NCBI RefSeq assembly: GCF_028688795.1
Contig: NZ_JAQTXM010000018.1
Span: forward strand, 1-64,000
DNA from: Rhodoferax sp.
Lineage (GTDB): Bacteria > Pseudomonadota > Gammaproteobacteria > Burkholderiales > Burkholderiaceae_C
Reading direction: 5' to 3'
Length of the DNA stretch: 64,000 nucleotides
Shown here: piece by piece, positions 9,890-18,063 of the stretch
How positions within the stretch are numbered: position 1 is the stretch's first letter
How the letters are laid out: every line of letters starts with the position of its first letter
Translations under genes and position numbers: made by a program
Notes under the pieces: generated by a model
Database searches by the model: none
Told to the model about the DNA's origin: nothing
What the model saw: only the letters and a program-made list of their open reading frames with translations

Positions 9890-11011
9890 ATGCTGCGTCC
9901 GCAAAGCCCCTCCCCACCCGTGCCAGACCCGTTGTTGGCGACCCCTGGCGCAGCCATGCGGCATGAAGGCAGCGCAGCGGTCACACCCATCGCGTTTGTC
10001 AATGCCATCGTCAGCGCCTACGCCAAACACGGCAAAGATCCGGCCAACGCCCTTGAGCTGGCACAAATTGCGCCAGACCTTCTTGCCGATACGGCCGCAT
10101 GCATAACCGCTGCGCAGATGGAACGCATCTCTGGTGCAGCCATGGAGGAGCTGGACGACGAAGCCCTGGGCTGGTTCAGTCGCCGCCTGCCCTGGGGCAG
10201 CTACGGCATGCTGGCGCGGGCAAGCATCAGCGCGCCCAATTTGGGTGTGGCGCTCCAGCGCTGGTGCCGCCACCATGGTCTGATTGCGGATGACATCACG
10301 CTGACACTCCACACGTCGGGCTCTACCGCCACGCTGGCCATCACCGAACACCGCGACCTGCAAACGCTGCGTGAGTTTTGCCTGGTGTCGGTGCTGCGCA
10401 ACTTCCTCGGTGTCGCCTGCTGGCTGGTGGACTCTCGCATACCGCTCACGGGCGCGCGGTTTCCGTTTGCCGCGCCAGCGCATCATGGCGCTTATTCAGT
10501 ACTTTTTTCGGCGCCAGCCCAATACTCACAAGCGCAAGCAGCTATTGATTTTGATGCAATTTATTTGGCTCTGCCGCTACGTCGCGACGAGACAGCCCTG
10601 CGCCAGATGCTCAAACGCGCCCTGCCACTGACCGTGCTGCAGTACCGGCGCGACCGCTTGCTGGTGCAGCGCGTGCGTCAGGCGCTGACAGCCCATCCTG
10701 CCGACACCCACAGCGCGGATGACCTGGCGGCGCTGCTCAACATGTCTGCCCGCACCCTGCACCGACAGCTGAAAGATGAAGGCGCATCGCTGCAAGCGCT
10801 GAAAGACGAGGTGCGCCAAGCCAGGGCGATCGACCTGCTGCTGCGCACCAACCGCCCGATCAAGCAGGTGGCCGAGGCGGCGGGGTTTCAGAATGAGAAG
10901 AGTTTCATGCGGGCGTTTCGGGGCTGGACGGGGCAGTCGCCTGCGGAGTTCAGGCGCGAAGGCTTCATCAACTCGTCGCCAGTAGCGCCGGAAAATCTGC
11001 CATCTGACTGA
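9890..11011 (+). CDS. AraC-family transcriptional regulator, putative regulator of the leucine block
   Basis: The 373-residue protein has an N-terminal AraC effector-binding domain of the OruR/ArgR-like type (FVNAIVSAYAKHGKDPANAL, then LPWGSYGMLARASI) and a C-terminal double helix-turn-helix (DDLAALLNMSARTLHRQL and IKQVAEAAGFQNEKSFMRAF, around residues 275-340). Divergent placement from mccB suggests that it controls that block; this is inference. The start could also be the ATG at 9956. Residues 202-223 are encoded by repeat copy E, yet the family-like segment FDAIYLALPLRRDE follows intact. Its 3' end overlaps the convergent HAD gene by 44 bases. Confidence 0.85.
   Translation: MLRPQSPSPPVPDPLLATPGAAMRHEGSAAVTPIAFVNAIVSAYAKHGKDPANALELAQIAPDLLADTAACITAAQMERISGAAMEELDDEALGWFSRRLPWGSYGMLARASISAPNLGVALQRWCRHHGLIADDITLTLHTSGSTATLAITEHRDLQTLREFCLVSVLRNFLGVACWLVDSRIPLTGARFPFAAPAHHGAYSVLFSAPAQYSQAQAAIDFDAIYLALPLRRDETALRQMLKRALPLTVLQYRRDRLLVQRVRQALTAHPADTHSADDLAALLNMSARTLHRQLKDEGASLQALKDEVRQARAIDLLLRTNRPIKQVAEAAGFQNEKSFMRAFRGWTGQSPAEFRREGFINSSPVAPENLPSD
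10494..10557 (-). repeat. Dispersed palindromic element, copy E (inside AraC-family gene, antisense)
   Basis: On the minus strand the copy reads GCATCAAAATCAATAGC (10557-10541), then TGCTTGCGC, and GGGCTGGCGCCG ending at 10509, with an A/T tail containing GAATAA. TAGCT-to-GGGCTG spacing is 19. The gene reads its complement in frame as SVLFSAPAQYSQAQAAID. The match to copies B and M in the central part is close. Confidence 0.85.
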
Positions 11012-11627
11012 ACAGCTGTGTCGCCCCCGCCTGCAACAAAGCCGCACCAGCTTCAGGCCGTGGGCAATAGGCCCACACCGTGGCGCCCGCAGCTACCCCG
11101 GCGGTGACTCCCACCGTGGTGTCCTCAATCACCAAACACCGACTTCCCGGCACAGCCAGATGCCGGGCGGCCGCCAGGTACACATCAGGCGCGGGTTTGG
11201 AGCGTGGCATTTCGTGGCCACTGAACACCCGGTCCTCAAAAAACCCCATCAGCCCGACCTTCGTCAGCACCATCTCTACCTTGAAACGATCCGCACCAGA
11301 GGCGCAGGCGATGCGCCCCTGAGCATGGGAATGAGCGGCCTGCACGGCGGCATGCGCACTCGGAATAATTTGCACATCTGCCATCAACACCTCGTTGCGC
11401 CGCTGGTAAAAGCTTTGCAACCAGTCGTCGGTGAGCGGCTGGCCGGTGCGCCTCTCAATTTCAGCGCGCTCCTGGCGCACGGTTTTACCCACAAAGGAGG
11501 TCATGCATTCGGCCAGCGTCATGCGCCAGCCGCGCTCGTCCAACATGTCACGCAGCACCTGGTTGGTCATCGGCTCACTGTCAACCAGCACACCATCACA
11601 ATCAAACAAAATGGCTTTAAATTTCAT
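10968..11627 (-). CDS. HAD-superfamily phosphatase (subfamily IA)
   Basis: A 219-residue HAD hydrolase of the phosphoglycolate phosphatase / beta-phosphoglucomutase-like group. Motif I is FDCDGVLVDSE with nucleophile Asp9 and acid Asp11; motif II is CASGADR, motif III has Lys in RSKPAPDVYL, and motif IV is VIEDTTVG. The substrate is not predictable. The ATG at 11627 is the only sensible start; no Shine-Dalgarno precedes it, because the upstream bases are the arm of repeat copy F, which even overlaps the first codons. The 3' end overlaps the convergent regulator gene by 44 bases. Confidence 0.88.
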   Translation of the reverse strand: MKFKAILFDCDGVLVDSEPMTNQVLRDMLDERGWRMTLAECMTSFVGKTVRQERAEIERRTGQPLTDDWLQSFYQRRNEVLMADVQIIPSAHAAVQAAHSHAQGRIACASGADRFKVEMVLTKVGLMGFFEDRVFSGHEMPRSKPAPDVYLAAARHLAVPGSRCLVIEDTTVGVTAGVAAGATVWAYCPRPEAGAALLQAGATQLFSQMADFPALLATS

Positions 11628-11676
11628 AGCTAGTTACGCTTTTTCAATATGGGCTAGAGGCCAATTTGTTATAAAT
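11614..11676 (+). repeat. Dispersed palindromic element, copy F (at start of HAD gene)
   Basis: The plus strand reads GCTTTAAATTTCATAGC (11614-11630), T, a 19-base spacer with TTACGC, GGGCTAGAGGCC (ending 11662) and the tail AATTTGTTATAAAT. This copy matches the consensus second block perfectly. Its left arm overlaps the first five codons of the leftward HAD gene, so the element supplies that gene's entire visible 5' untranslated region. Confidence 0.92.
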
Positions 11677-11749
11677 AATTTAAACCTGGTTGAAATGCTA
11701 ATGCGAACGATTCAGGGCGAGCGGGCATTAAAAACCAATCTCATGTGCA

Positions 11750-12175
11750 CTACCCCTTGGGGTGTCGATGCGCTTTGTGCGCCTCGTAGGTTTCCACTGG
11801 CGCGCCCTGTTTGCCCCAGGCCGTGAAGCCACCGTCGATGTGCGCCACGTTGGTCATGCCCATGTCTTGCAGTGCCTTGGCGGCCAACGCACTGCGCCAG
11901 CCAGCACCACAAAACAGCACAAACTCTTTGCTGTCATCGCCAAAGACCGTCTTGTAATAGGGCGAGGCGGGGTCCACCCAAAACTCCAACATGCCGCGCG
12001 GGGCGTTAAAGCAGCCCGGCACCGTGCCTTCGCGCTCCAGTTCACGCACGTCGCGAATGTCCACAATCTGCATCTGGGCGTCAGCCATGCGCGCCTTGAC
12101 CTCGTCCACCGAATAGGTCTTGACTTGGGCCATGGCCTCGGCCACCAGCACGTTGATACCTTTGGTAATTGCCAT
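11750..12175 (-). CDS. Rhodanese-like sulfurtransferase
   Basis: A single-domain rhodanese of 141 residues. The substrate or persulfide-bearing cysteine lies in VLFCGAGWRSA, with the family strands IVDIRDVRELEREGTVPG and HIDGGFTAWGKQG before and after it. The start ATG at 12175 has a strong Shine-Dalgarno (AAGGAGA, seven bases away). Length and composition fit the cytosolic betaproteobacterial type; a physiological role is not evident. It follows trkH by 45 bases on the same strand and may be read from the same transcript. Confidence 0.92.
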   Translation of the reverse strand: MAITKGINVLVAEAMAQVKTYSVDEVKARMADAQMQIVDIRDVRELEREGTVPGCFNAPRGMLEFWVDPASPYYKTVFGDDSKEFVLFCGAGWRSALAAKALQDMGMTNVAHIDGGFTAWGKQGAPVETYEAHKAHRHPKG

Positions 12176-12220
12176 GAGATGTCTCCTTGTAAAAATTGAT
12201 TTGCTTTTCGTTGACCAAAA

Positions 12221-13681
12221 TCACTTGCGCCAGAACTGTGGCACAAACAGCACCATCACCGCCAGCAACTCAAGACGACCCAGCAGCATGGCCAGGGTGC
12301 AAATCCAGGTTTGAAAGTCAGTCAACACCCCAAAATTGCCAGCTGGCCCGACCAGCCCCAGCCCGGGGCCGATGTTGTTCACTGTGGCCACCACCGCAGA
12401 AAACGCAGTGATGATGTCCAGGCCCGAGAGCAGCATCAGCATGGTCAGCCCGATGGTGCTGGCGCCGTAGATCAGCATGAAGGCCATCACCGCGGCAATC
12501 ACGGTGGCGGGAATGGTGGCCCGCCCCATGGTGACCGGGTTCACCACACGCGGGTGAATGGCCCGCACCAGTTCGCGGCGCGACTGCTTGATGAGCAACA
12601 CCATGCGCACCATCTTGATGCCACCGCCAGTCGACCCCGCGCAGGACACAAAGGTGCCCAAAAACATCAACCAGACCGGCGCAAACACCGGCCACATGGC
12701 GTAGTCAACCGAGGCATAACCGGTGGTGGTGGCCAGCGACACCACATGAAACGCCGCCATACGCAGGGCGTCCAGCGGTTGCTCAACCGCACCATGCGCC
12801 AGCAGCACAATCGTCAAGCCAATGGATGAGGCAAACAAGGTCACGACATAGGCGCGCACCTCAGCGTCGCGCACCAAAGACCGTGGGGAGCGTGTGCGCC
12901 ACAAAATGAAATAACGCGCAAAGCTGATGCCAGAAAGCGCCATGAAGACCATCGCCACCAGCTCCAAGTCAGGCGAATTCCAGAAGCCAAAACTGGCGTC
13001 GTGCGACGAAAAACCGCCCAAGCCCATGGTGCTGCACATGTGCATGAAGGCATCGGCCCAGCTCATGCCCGCATAGTGGTAGGCCAGCATGCAGGCCACC
13101 GAGAACACAAAATAGACGCTCCACAGCCCACGTGCGGTTTCGGCAATGCGTGGGGTCAGTCGGGCATCTTTCATGGGGCCGGGGGTCTCTGCCTTGTAGA
13201 GTTGTACGCCGCCCAGACCCAGCAGTGGCAGCACTGCCACCACCAGCAGCATCACGCCCAGACCACCAATCAGCTGCAAAAAACAGCGCCACACATTCAC
13301 GGATACGGGCAGCGCGTCCAGGCCAGAAAGCGCCGTGGCGCCAGTGGCAGTGAGGCCGCTCATTGCTTCAAAATAGGCATCGGTGAAGCTCAAGCCATCA
13401 ATGGCCAGCATGAGCGGCACGGCTGAAAAAGCTGGCAACACCGTCCACACCAAGTTGACCAGCAAGAACCCATCACGCGGCAGCAGTTCGCGGAGATAAC
13501 GCGAGGTGGCCAGCCACACGACCAGCCCGACCCCTGAGGTCAGGGCCATGCCGTGCAGCCAGACATCCATATGCGCGGCCCCGTCATGTGACCAGGCCCA
13601 GCCCATGGGCACCAAAAACAAAAACGAGTAGCCCACCATGATGCGGGCCAGAATATTCAAAACCGGGGCGATGCTGGACAT
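12221..13681 (-). CDS. trkH: Trk potassium uptake system, membrane subunit TrkH
   Basis: A 486-residue polytopic inner-membrane protein of the TrkH/TrkG/KtrB family, the K+ translocating subunit. Four pore-loop segments carrying the selectivity-filter glycines are visible: SGLTATGATALSG, STMGLGGFSSHD, SLATTTGYASVDY and VNNIGPGLGLVG. GSTGGGIKMVRM follows the third repeat as in the family. It starts eight bases after the trkA stop, so the two subunits are made from one message, as expected for a channel gated by TrkA. Confidence 0.95.
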   Translation of the reverse strand: MSSIAPVLNILARIMVGYSFLFLVPMGWAWSHDGAAHMDVWLHGMALTSGVGLVVWLATSRYLRELLPRDGFLLVNLVWTVLPAFSAVPLMLAIDGLSFTDAYFEAMSGLTATGATALSGLDALPVSVNVWRCFLQLIGGLGVMLLVVAVLPLLGLGGVQLYKAETPGPMKDARLTPRIAETARGLWSVYFVFSVACMLAYHYAGMSWADAFMHMCSTMGLGGFSSHDASFGFWNSPDLELVAMVFMALSGISFARYFILWRTRSPRSLVRDAEVRAYVVTLFASSIGLTIVLLAHGAVEQPLDALRMAAFHVVSLATTTGYASVDYAMWPVFAPVWLMFLGTFVSCAGSTGGGIKMVRMVLLIKQSRRELVRAIHPRVVNPVTMGRATIPATVIAAVMAFMLIYGASTIGLTMLMLLSGLDIITAFSAVVATVNNIGPGLGLVGPAGNFGVLTDFQTWICTLAMLLGRLELLAVMVLFVPQFWRK

Positions 13682-13689
13682 GCGCGCTT

Positions 13690-15078
13690 TCAGAAAAAGT
13701 TGGCACTGACCTGGAACAGCTTTTCCACCGCCTTCAGCAGCCGTTTGTTCGGAATGAAGATAACAATGTGGTCGCCCGCCTGAATCACCAGGTTGTGGTG
13801 CGGCATCAACACCTCACATTGGCGACCCTCACCGCGCACCACCACGCCAAAACGCGCGCCATCCGGCAACTTGATCTGATCCACACGCCGCCCCACCAAT
13901 TGCGACGACTTGGCATCGCCGCGCGCCACACCTTCAAGCGCCTCGGCCTCGCCGCGGCGCAGGCTGTGCACTGCCGCCAGTGCACCGCGGCGCACGTGGA
14001 TCAACAGCTCACCAATGACGGTTTGGGCTGGTGAGATGGTGATGTCAATGGTGCTGCCTTGCATCATTTCGGCATAGATTCGCCGGTTGATCAGGGCTAT
14101 CACCCGCTTGGCACCCAGGCGTTTGGCGAGCATGGCCGACAGAATGTTGTCCTCATCGTCATTGGTCAGCGAAATGAACAAATCCATGTTGTTCACACTC
14201 TCTTCCATCAGCAGCTTTTCGTCGGCCGAGTCGCCTTCGAGCACCAGCATCTCGGCAGGCAGCTCACCGGCCAGATATTTGCAACGCTTGCGATCGCGCT
14301 CAATGATCTTCACCTGGCACTGCCCCACCAAGCTTCGTGCCAAGCGCAAGCCGACCTTGCCACCGCCGGCAATCATCACGCGACGCACAGGTTGGTCATT
14401 GTTGTGTATGGCGCGCAGCACATCGCGAATTTTTTGCTTGTCGGCCACAACAAACACCTCGTCACCCGGCAACACGCGGGTGTCTGCCGCCAAGGGCACC
14501 TCGGCCTCTTGCCGGTAGACCGCCACCACACGCATCTCGGCCCAGGGGAACAGGTCGCGAAACTCACGAATGGTGTGGTTCACCAGGGCACTGCCCTCAG
14601 ACGCCCGCATGGCGATCAGGTGCGCCCGCTGGCGCGAAAACTCCAGCACCTGCAAGGCCTCAGGGTATTCAATGAGCTGGTGGATGTAGTGCGTCACCGA
14701 CTCTTCAGGGCAGATCACATGACTGACCCCAAAGCCAGTCTTGCTCAGCAACTCGCCGCCTTCGACAAATTCGGGCGAGCGCAGGCGCGCCACGGTAATC
14801 TGAATGCCAAACACGTCATGCGCCACTTTGCAGGCGGTCAGGTTGGTTTCGTCAAGTGCGGCGCAAGCCACAAATAAGTCAGCATCTTCAGCGCCGGCAC
14901 GCCGCAGCACCGATGGCTGAATGCCATTGCCCGGCACACCCCGCAGGTCAAGCCGGTCTTCCAGGTCACGCAGCAACTCGGGGTCGGGGTCAATCAGGGT
15001 GATGTCGTTTTGCTCGGAAACCAGGCTCTCGGCGACGCTCTCGCCAACGCGCCCGGCTCCCAAAATGATGATTCGCAT
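13690..15078 (-). CDS. trkA: Trk potassium uptake system, NAD-binding peripheral subunit TrkA
   Basis: The 462-residue cytoplasmic regulator of TrkH has two tandem RCK units. Each begins with a Rossmann nucleotide-binding motif: IIILGAGRVGESVAESL at the N-terminus and MIAGGGKVGLRLARSL near residue 235. Each is followed by an RCK_C (TrkA_C) domain; the second contains DGARFGVVVRGE. The ATG at 15078 is preferred over a TTG two codons upstream because it matches the family's MxIIILGAG beginning and has AAAGG upstream. Confidence 0.95.
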   Translation of the reverse strand: MRIIILGAGRVGESVAESLVSEQNDITLIDPDPELLRDLEDRLDLRGVPGNGIQPSVLRRAGAEDADLFVACAALDETNLTACKVAHDVFGIQITVARLRSPEFVEGGELLSKTGFGVSHVICPEESVTHYIHQLIEYPEALQVLEFSRQRAHLIAMRASEGSALVNHTIREFRDLFPWAEMRVVAVYRQEAEVPLAADTRVLPGDEVFVVADKQKIRDVLRAIHNNDQPVRRVMIAGGGKVGLRLARSLVGQCQVKIIERDRKRCKYLAGELPAEMLVLEGDSADEKLLMEESVNNMDLFISLTNDDEDNILSAMLAKRLGAKRVIALINRRIYAEMMQGSTIDITISPAQTVIGELLIHVRRGALAAVHSLRRGEAEALEGVARGDAKSSQLVGRRVDQIKLPDGARFGVVVRGEGRQCEVLMPHHNLVIQAGDHIVIFIPNKRLLKAVEKLFQVSANFF

Positions 15079-15104
15079 AAACAAGGCCTTTAAGTGGGCG
15101 AATC

Positions 15105-15290
15105 ATAGCTGCGGTATTTTTGCATCCCACCGTTGTACGGGGCTTGCAGCCACACCGTTTGGCCACTCTTGCCCAGCCGGGTCAAACTCAATCACGGCCT
15201 GAATGCGATTAATCGCCGCAATCAATGCGGTCTGCTCATGATGCACAGGTTTTCCATTGGGCCTGCTGGTCGTTAACAGTGTCAACCATC
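15105..15290 (-). pseudogene. Remnant of a PAS-domain chemoreceptor gene
   Basis: The 253 bases between trkA and the acyl-CoA dehydrogenase gene hold a decayed fragment on the minus strand. One frame (15243-15178) reads EQTALIAAINRIQAVIEFDP, like the PAS start [16 protein letters not shown] in the receptor at 21888. A different frame (15161-15128) reads KTVWLQAPYNGG, like [14 protein letters not shown] later in the same PAS domain. About 70 residues between these segments are missing and the frame is shifted. This is visible relic DNA rather than a working gene. Confidence 0.6.
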
Positions 15291-15310
15291 CCGTTTGAAA
15301 AAAGGGATGG
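15286..15310. other. Hairpin downstream of the acyl-CoA dehydrogenase gene
   Basis: CCATCCC at 15286-15292 pairs perfectly with GGGATGG at 15304-15310 around an 11-base loop that contains a run of A (T on the transcript). It lies 22 bases past the stop of the leftward dehydrogenase gene. A T-run in the loop rather than after the stem makes it an imperfect candidate terminator. Confidence 0.35.
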
Positions 15311-15331
15311 CCAAAAGAGCCTGCCGACGCC

Positions 15332-16462
15332 TCAGACCAAGGCCCGCTGAATGATGATCTTCTGTACGTCGCTCGTGCCCTCGTAAATCTGGCACACACG
15401 CACGTCGCGGTAAATACGCTCAACGGGAAAGTCGCTCACATAACCATAACCGCCCAGGGTCTGGATGGCGGCGCTGCACACTTCTTCGGCCATTTCACTG
15501 GCAAATAGCTTGGCCATGGCGGCTTCCTTCAAGCACGGTCTGCCGGCATCCCTTAGCGAAGCGGCGTGCCAGATGAGTTGCCGGGCGGCTTCCAGCTTGG
15601 TCGCACATTCCGCCAGCCTAAAACCCACCGCCTGGTGGTTGAAGATGGCTGTGCCAAAACTCTGGCGATCTTTTGAATAAGCCAGTGCCACCTCAAATGC
15701 GCTGCGCGCCATGCCCACGCTTTGGGCGGCAATGCCAATGCGTCCGCCCTCCAGGCCGCCCAAGGCAATGCCATAACCTTCACCCTCTTTGCCGATCAGG
15801 TTTTCTGCGGGAATGCGGCAATTGTCAAAGTTGATTTGCGCGGTGTCGCTGCTGTGCTGGCCCAGTTTGTCTTCCAGGCGCGCCACCACATAACCTGGAG
15901 CCTTGGTGGGCACCAAAAACGCGCTCATGCCACGCTTGCCCGCGCCCTTGTCGGTCACGGCAATGACGATGGTCACGTCGCCATTTTTGCCGCTGGTGAT
16001 GAACTGCTTGACGCCGTTGATCACATACTCGTCACCCTGGCGCACCGCCGTGGTTCGTAAGCTGGACGCGTCACTGCCCACATGCGGCTCGGTCAGGCAA
16101 AAAGCCCCCAGCATCTGGCCTTGGGCCAACGGCTCCAGCCACTGCTTCTTTTGCGCAGCGTTGCCAAATTTCATCAAGATGGCGTTCACCGGGCAGTTGG
16201 TGACGCTGATCACGGTGCTGGTGCCGCCATCACCCGCCGCGATTTCTTCCAAAACAAGGGCCAGCGTGAGGTAGTCCAGGCCGGCACCGCCCTGCTCTTC
16301 AGGCACGCAAATGCCATAAGCACCGAGCGCGGCCAGGCCTTTGTGCACGTCTTTGGGAAAGGTGTGGGACTTGTCCCATTGAGCGGCATGAGGCCAAATT
16401 TCGGCTTGTGCAAAGCTGCGCACCGCGTCGCGAACCATTTCCTGGTCTTGGGTTAACAACAT
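15332..16462 (-). CDS. Acyl-CoA dehydrogenase (short-chain type)
   Basis: A 376-residue FAD-dependent acyl-CoA dehydrogenase. Signature segments are AFCLTEPHVGSDASSLRT (FAD/substrate contact), INGVKQFITSG, and the C-terminal QTLGGYGYVSDFPVERIYRD. The catalytic base is the Glu in QIYEGTSDVQK near the C-terminus, as in short- and medium-chain enzymes, not the internal position used by isovaleryl-CoA dehydrogenase; it is therefore probably not the missing first enzyme of the leucine pathway. The ATG at 16462 has AAAGGA upstream. It is 44 bases after cheB on the same strand but functionally unrelated. Confidence 0.9.
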   Translation of the reverse strand: MLLTQDQEMVRDAVRSFAQAEIWPHAAQWDKSHTFPKDVHKGLAALGAYGICVPEEQGGAGLDYLTLALVLEEIAAGDGGTSTVISVTNCPVNAILMKFGNAAQKKQWLEPLAQGQMLGAFCLTEPHVGSDASSLRTTAVRQGDEYVINGVKQFITSGKNGDVTIVIAVTDKGAGKRGMSAFLVPTKAPGYVVARLEDKLGQHSSDTAQINFDNCRIPAENLIGKEGEGYGIALGGLEGGRIGIAAQSVGMARSAFEVALAYSKDRQSFGTAIFNHQAVGFRLAECATKLEAARQLIWHAASLRDAGRPCLKEAAMAKLFASEMAEEVCSAAIQTLGGYGYVSDFPVERIYRDVRVCQIYEGTSDVQKIIIQRALV

Positions 16463-16506
16463 GTGGCGTTCCTTTGGGTAAATGGCTGGCAGGCGACAAA
16501 CAGGGT

Positions 16507-17595
16507 TCAGGCCCGCGAGTCAAACTGCAAAATGGCATGTGCTATGGCTTCCAGCGGCATGATGTCATCTACCGCTTGCAACTTGATGGCTTCCTTGGGC
16601 ATGCCAAACACCACGCAGGTTTCTTCGTTTTGGGCAATGCAGCGTGCGCCTAAGTCATGCATGGTTTTCATGCCGCGTGCGCCATCGTCGCCCATGCCGG
16701 TCATGATGATGGCCAGCGCGTCGCGCCCGGCACATTCAGCGGCCGACTTGAACAACACGTCTACCGACGGCTTGTGTCGATTCACCGGCGGGCCGTCCAT
16801 CACCTTCACGTAATACAGGCCGTTGGACTTGGAGAGCTGCATGTGCAGGCCACCGGGCGCAATCAAGGCCACACCGCGTTCCAGTCGGTCGCCGTCTTTC
16901 GCCTCGCGCACATTCATGGCGCAAATGCCGTCCAGCCGCTGGGCATACATGGCGGTAAATTTCTCCGGCATGTGCTGGGTGATGGCAATGCCGGGGGCAT
17001 CAGCCGGCAGACTGGTCAGCACCAGCTCCAACGCTTGCGTGCCGCCGGTAGAGCTGCCAATGACCACCGGTTTGTTCATGGCGAAGGCATGTACGCCACT
17101 CAATACCGAGGGCCTATTTTGTATGGTATTTTGGGCTGTAGCCCCCGTTAATGCTGCGCGAGTAGCTATTGAATGAATAGCGCCTCTCGCCCGTGGCTTG
17201 GAGCGCGCAGCCGTTTTTAGCGTCTGAATCATCTCGTGGCGCGAGTCATCCAGATGCTGTTTTAAGCCGAGCTTGGGCTTGGCCAGCACCGCCACAGCAC
17301 CGGCGCTCAGGGCATCCAGCGCCACACGGCTGCCTTCGGTAGACAGCGTGGAGCAAATCACCGTTGGGATGGGGTTGCTGGCCATGATCTGGCGCAGAAA
17401 AGTCAGGCCGTCCATGCCAGGCATTTCAATGTCTAGCAGCAGCACGTCTGGCGGATTTTTGCGCATCATCTCCATCGCAAGCAGCGGGTTGGGCGCGCTG
17501 CCAACCAGCGTCACCTCGGCGTTGCCTGCCAGCATGTGTGCCAACGCTTGGCGCACCACGGCAGAGTCATCCACCACAAACACTTTAACGACCAT
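16507..17595 (-). CDS. cheB: Chemotaxis response regulator / protein-glutamate methylesterase CheB
   Basis: CheB (362 residues) removes methyl groups from receptors and deamidates receptor glutamines. The N-terminal receiver has Asp55 in VLLLDIEMPGMDG. The C-terminal methylesterase has its triad in GSSTGG (Ser182), ITQHMP (His208) and MTGMGDDG (Asp304). The linker between domains contains residues 139-160 encoded by repeat copy G. It is the last of the cheR-cheD-cheB group, following cheD by nine bases. Activity would be raised by phosphorylation from the CheA at 31212. Confidence 0.95.
   Translation of the reverse strand: MVVKVFVVDDSAVVRQALAHMLAGNAEVTLVGSAPNPLLAMEMMRKNPPDVLLLDIEMPGMDGLTFLRQIMASNPIPTVICSTLSTEGSRVALDALSAGAVAVLAKPKLGLKQHLDDSRHEMIQTLKTAARSKPRARGAIHSIATRAALTGATAQNTIQNRPSVLSGVHAFAMNKPVVIGSSTGGTQALELVLTSLPADAPGIAITQHMPEKFTAMYAQRLDGICAMNVREAKDGDRLERGVALIAPGGLHMQLSKSNGLYYVKVMDGPPVNRHKPSVDVLFKSAAECAGRDALAIIMTGMGDDGARGMKTMHDLGARCIAQNEETCVVFGMPKEAIKLQAVDDIMPLEAIAHAILQFDSRA
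17117..17181 (-). repeat. Dispersed palindromic element, copy G (in cheB linker)
   Basis: The minus strand shows a perfect palindromic arm GCTATTCATTCAATAGC (17181-17165), then TACTCGCGC and GGGCTACAGCCC (ending 17133), itself a palindrome, and an A/T tail. Spacing TAGCT-to-GGGCTA is 19. cheB reads it in sense and in frame as SIATRAALTGATAQNTIQ, between its receiver and esterase domains, in the same phase as copies A and K. Confidence 0.92.
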
Positions 17596-17604
17596 TTTTT
17601 ATCC

Positions 17605-18063
17605 TTAACCAGAAAATACGGTTTCAACCAACGGCTCACCCGCGCCAACTGTCCACACCAGCTTGCGATATCCCGTGCCACCCAAGTCCTCCTTGAGCAC
17701 AGTTATTTTGTGATGCTCAAGGTAACCCATCACCCAGTCAATGTTATTCAAGCCCACATGGTGGTGCGTGACCAATTGCGGAAACATGTTGCCCCCGCCC
17801 ACCACATAGGCTTGGCAGCTGCGCGGCGCAAAGCCTATGGCAAACAGACGGCGCGTCATCTCTGCCATGGCCACTGAGCCAAACGCCGTGTTGTGTTGAT
17901 TGGCTGCATTGGGGTGCCCGGCGTGAACAATATGGCACATGACACCTACGGTGCGGCGCGGGTCGGTCAGGATCACGCTGACACACGAGCCCAACAGGGT
18001 TTTCAGCTGATCTCCGGCATATCCCAGCGCCACATCGCCCGGCATGAGCTCAAAAACTGCCAC
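17605..18063 (-). CDS. cheD: Chemoreceptor glutamine deamidase CheD
   Basis: CheD (152 residues) deamidates receptor glutamines and in some systems assists a CheC phosphatase; no CheC is seen here. The catalytic pair is present: Cys27 in LLGSCVSV and His44 in VMCHIVHA. GGGNMFPQ and the closing GGTGYRKLVW also fit the family. The start is a GTG at 18063, directly after the cheR stop (TAAGTG), with AGGTGG as ribosome-binding site inside the end of cheR. Tight coupling with cheR and cheB supports a joint role in receptor adaptation. Confidence 0.94.
   Translation of the reverse strand: MAVFELMPGDVALGYAGDQLKTLLGSCVSVILTDPRRTVGVMCHIVHAGHPNAANQHNTAFGSVAMAEMTRRLFAIGFAPRSCQAYVVGGGNMFPQLVTHHHVGLNNIDWVMGYLEHHKITVLKEDLGGTGYRKLVWTVGAGEPLVETVFSG

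Noticed and set aside
15091..15123. GCTATGATTCGCCC near the trkA start as a further element copy
   Set aside because: Only the left arm resembles the element; no GGGCTA block occurs at the fixed 19-base spacing.
15332..16462. Acyl-CoA dehydrogenase as isovaleryl-CoA dehydrogenase (liuA)
   Set aside because: The catalytic glutamate is in YEGTS near the C-terminus, as in short/medium-chain enzymes; the internal glutamate position of isovaleryl-CoA dehydrogenase is not acidic here.
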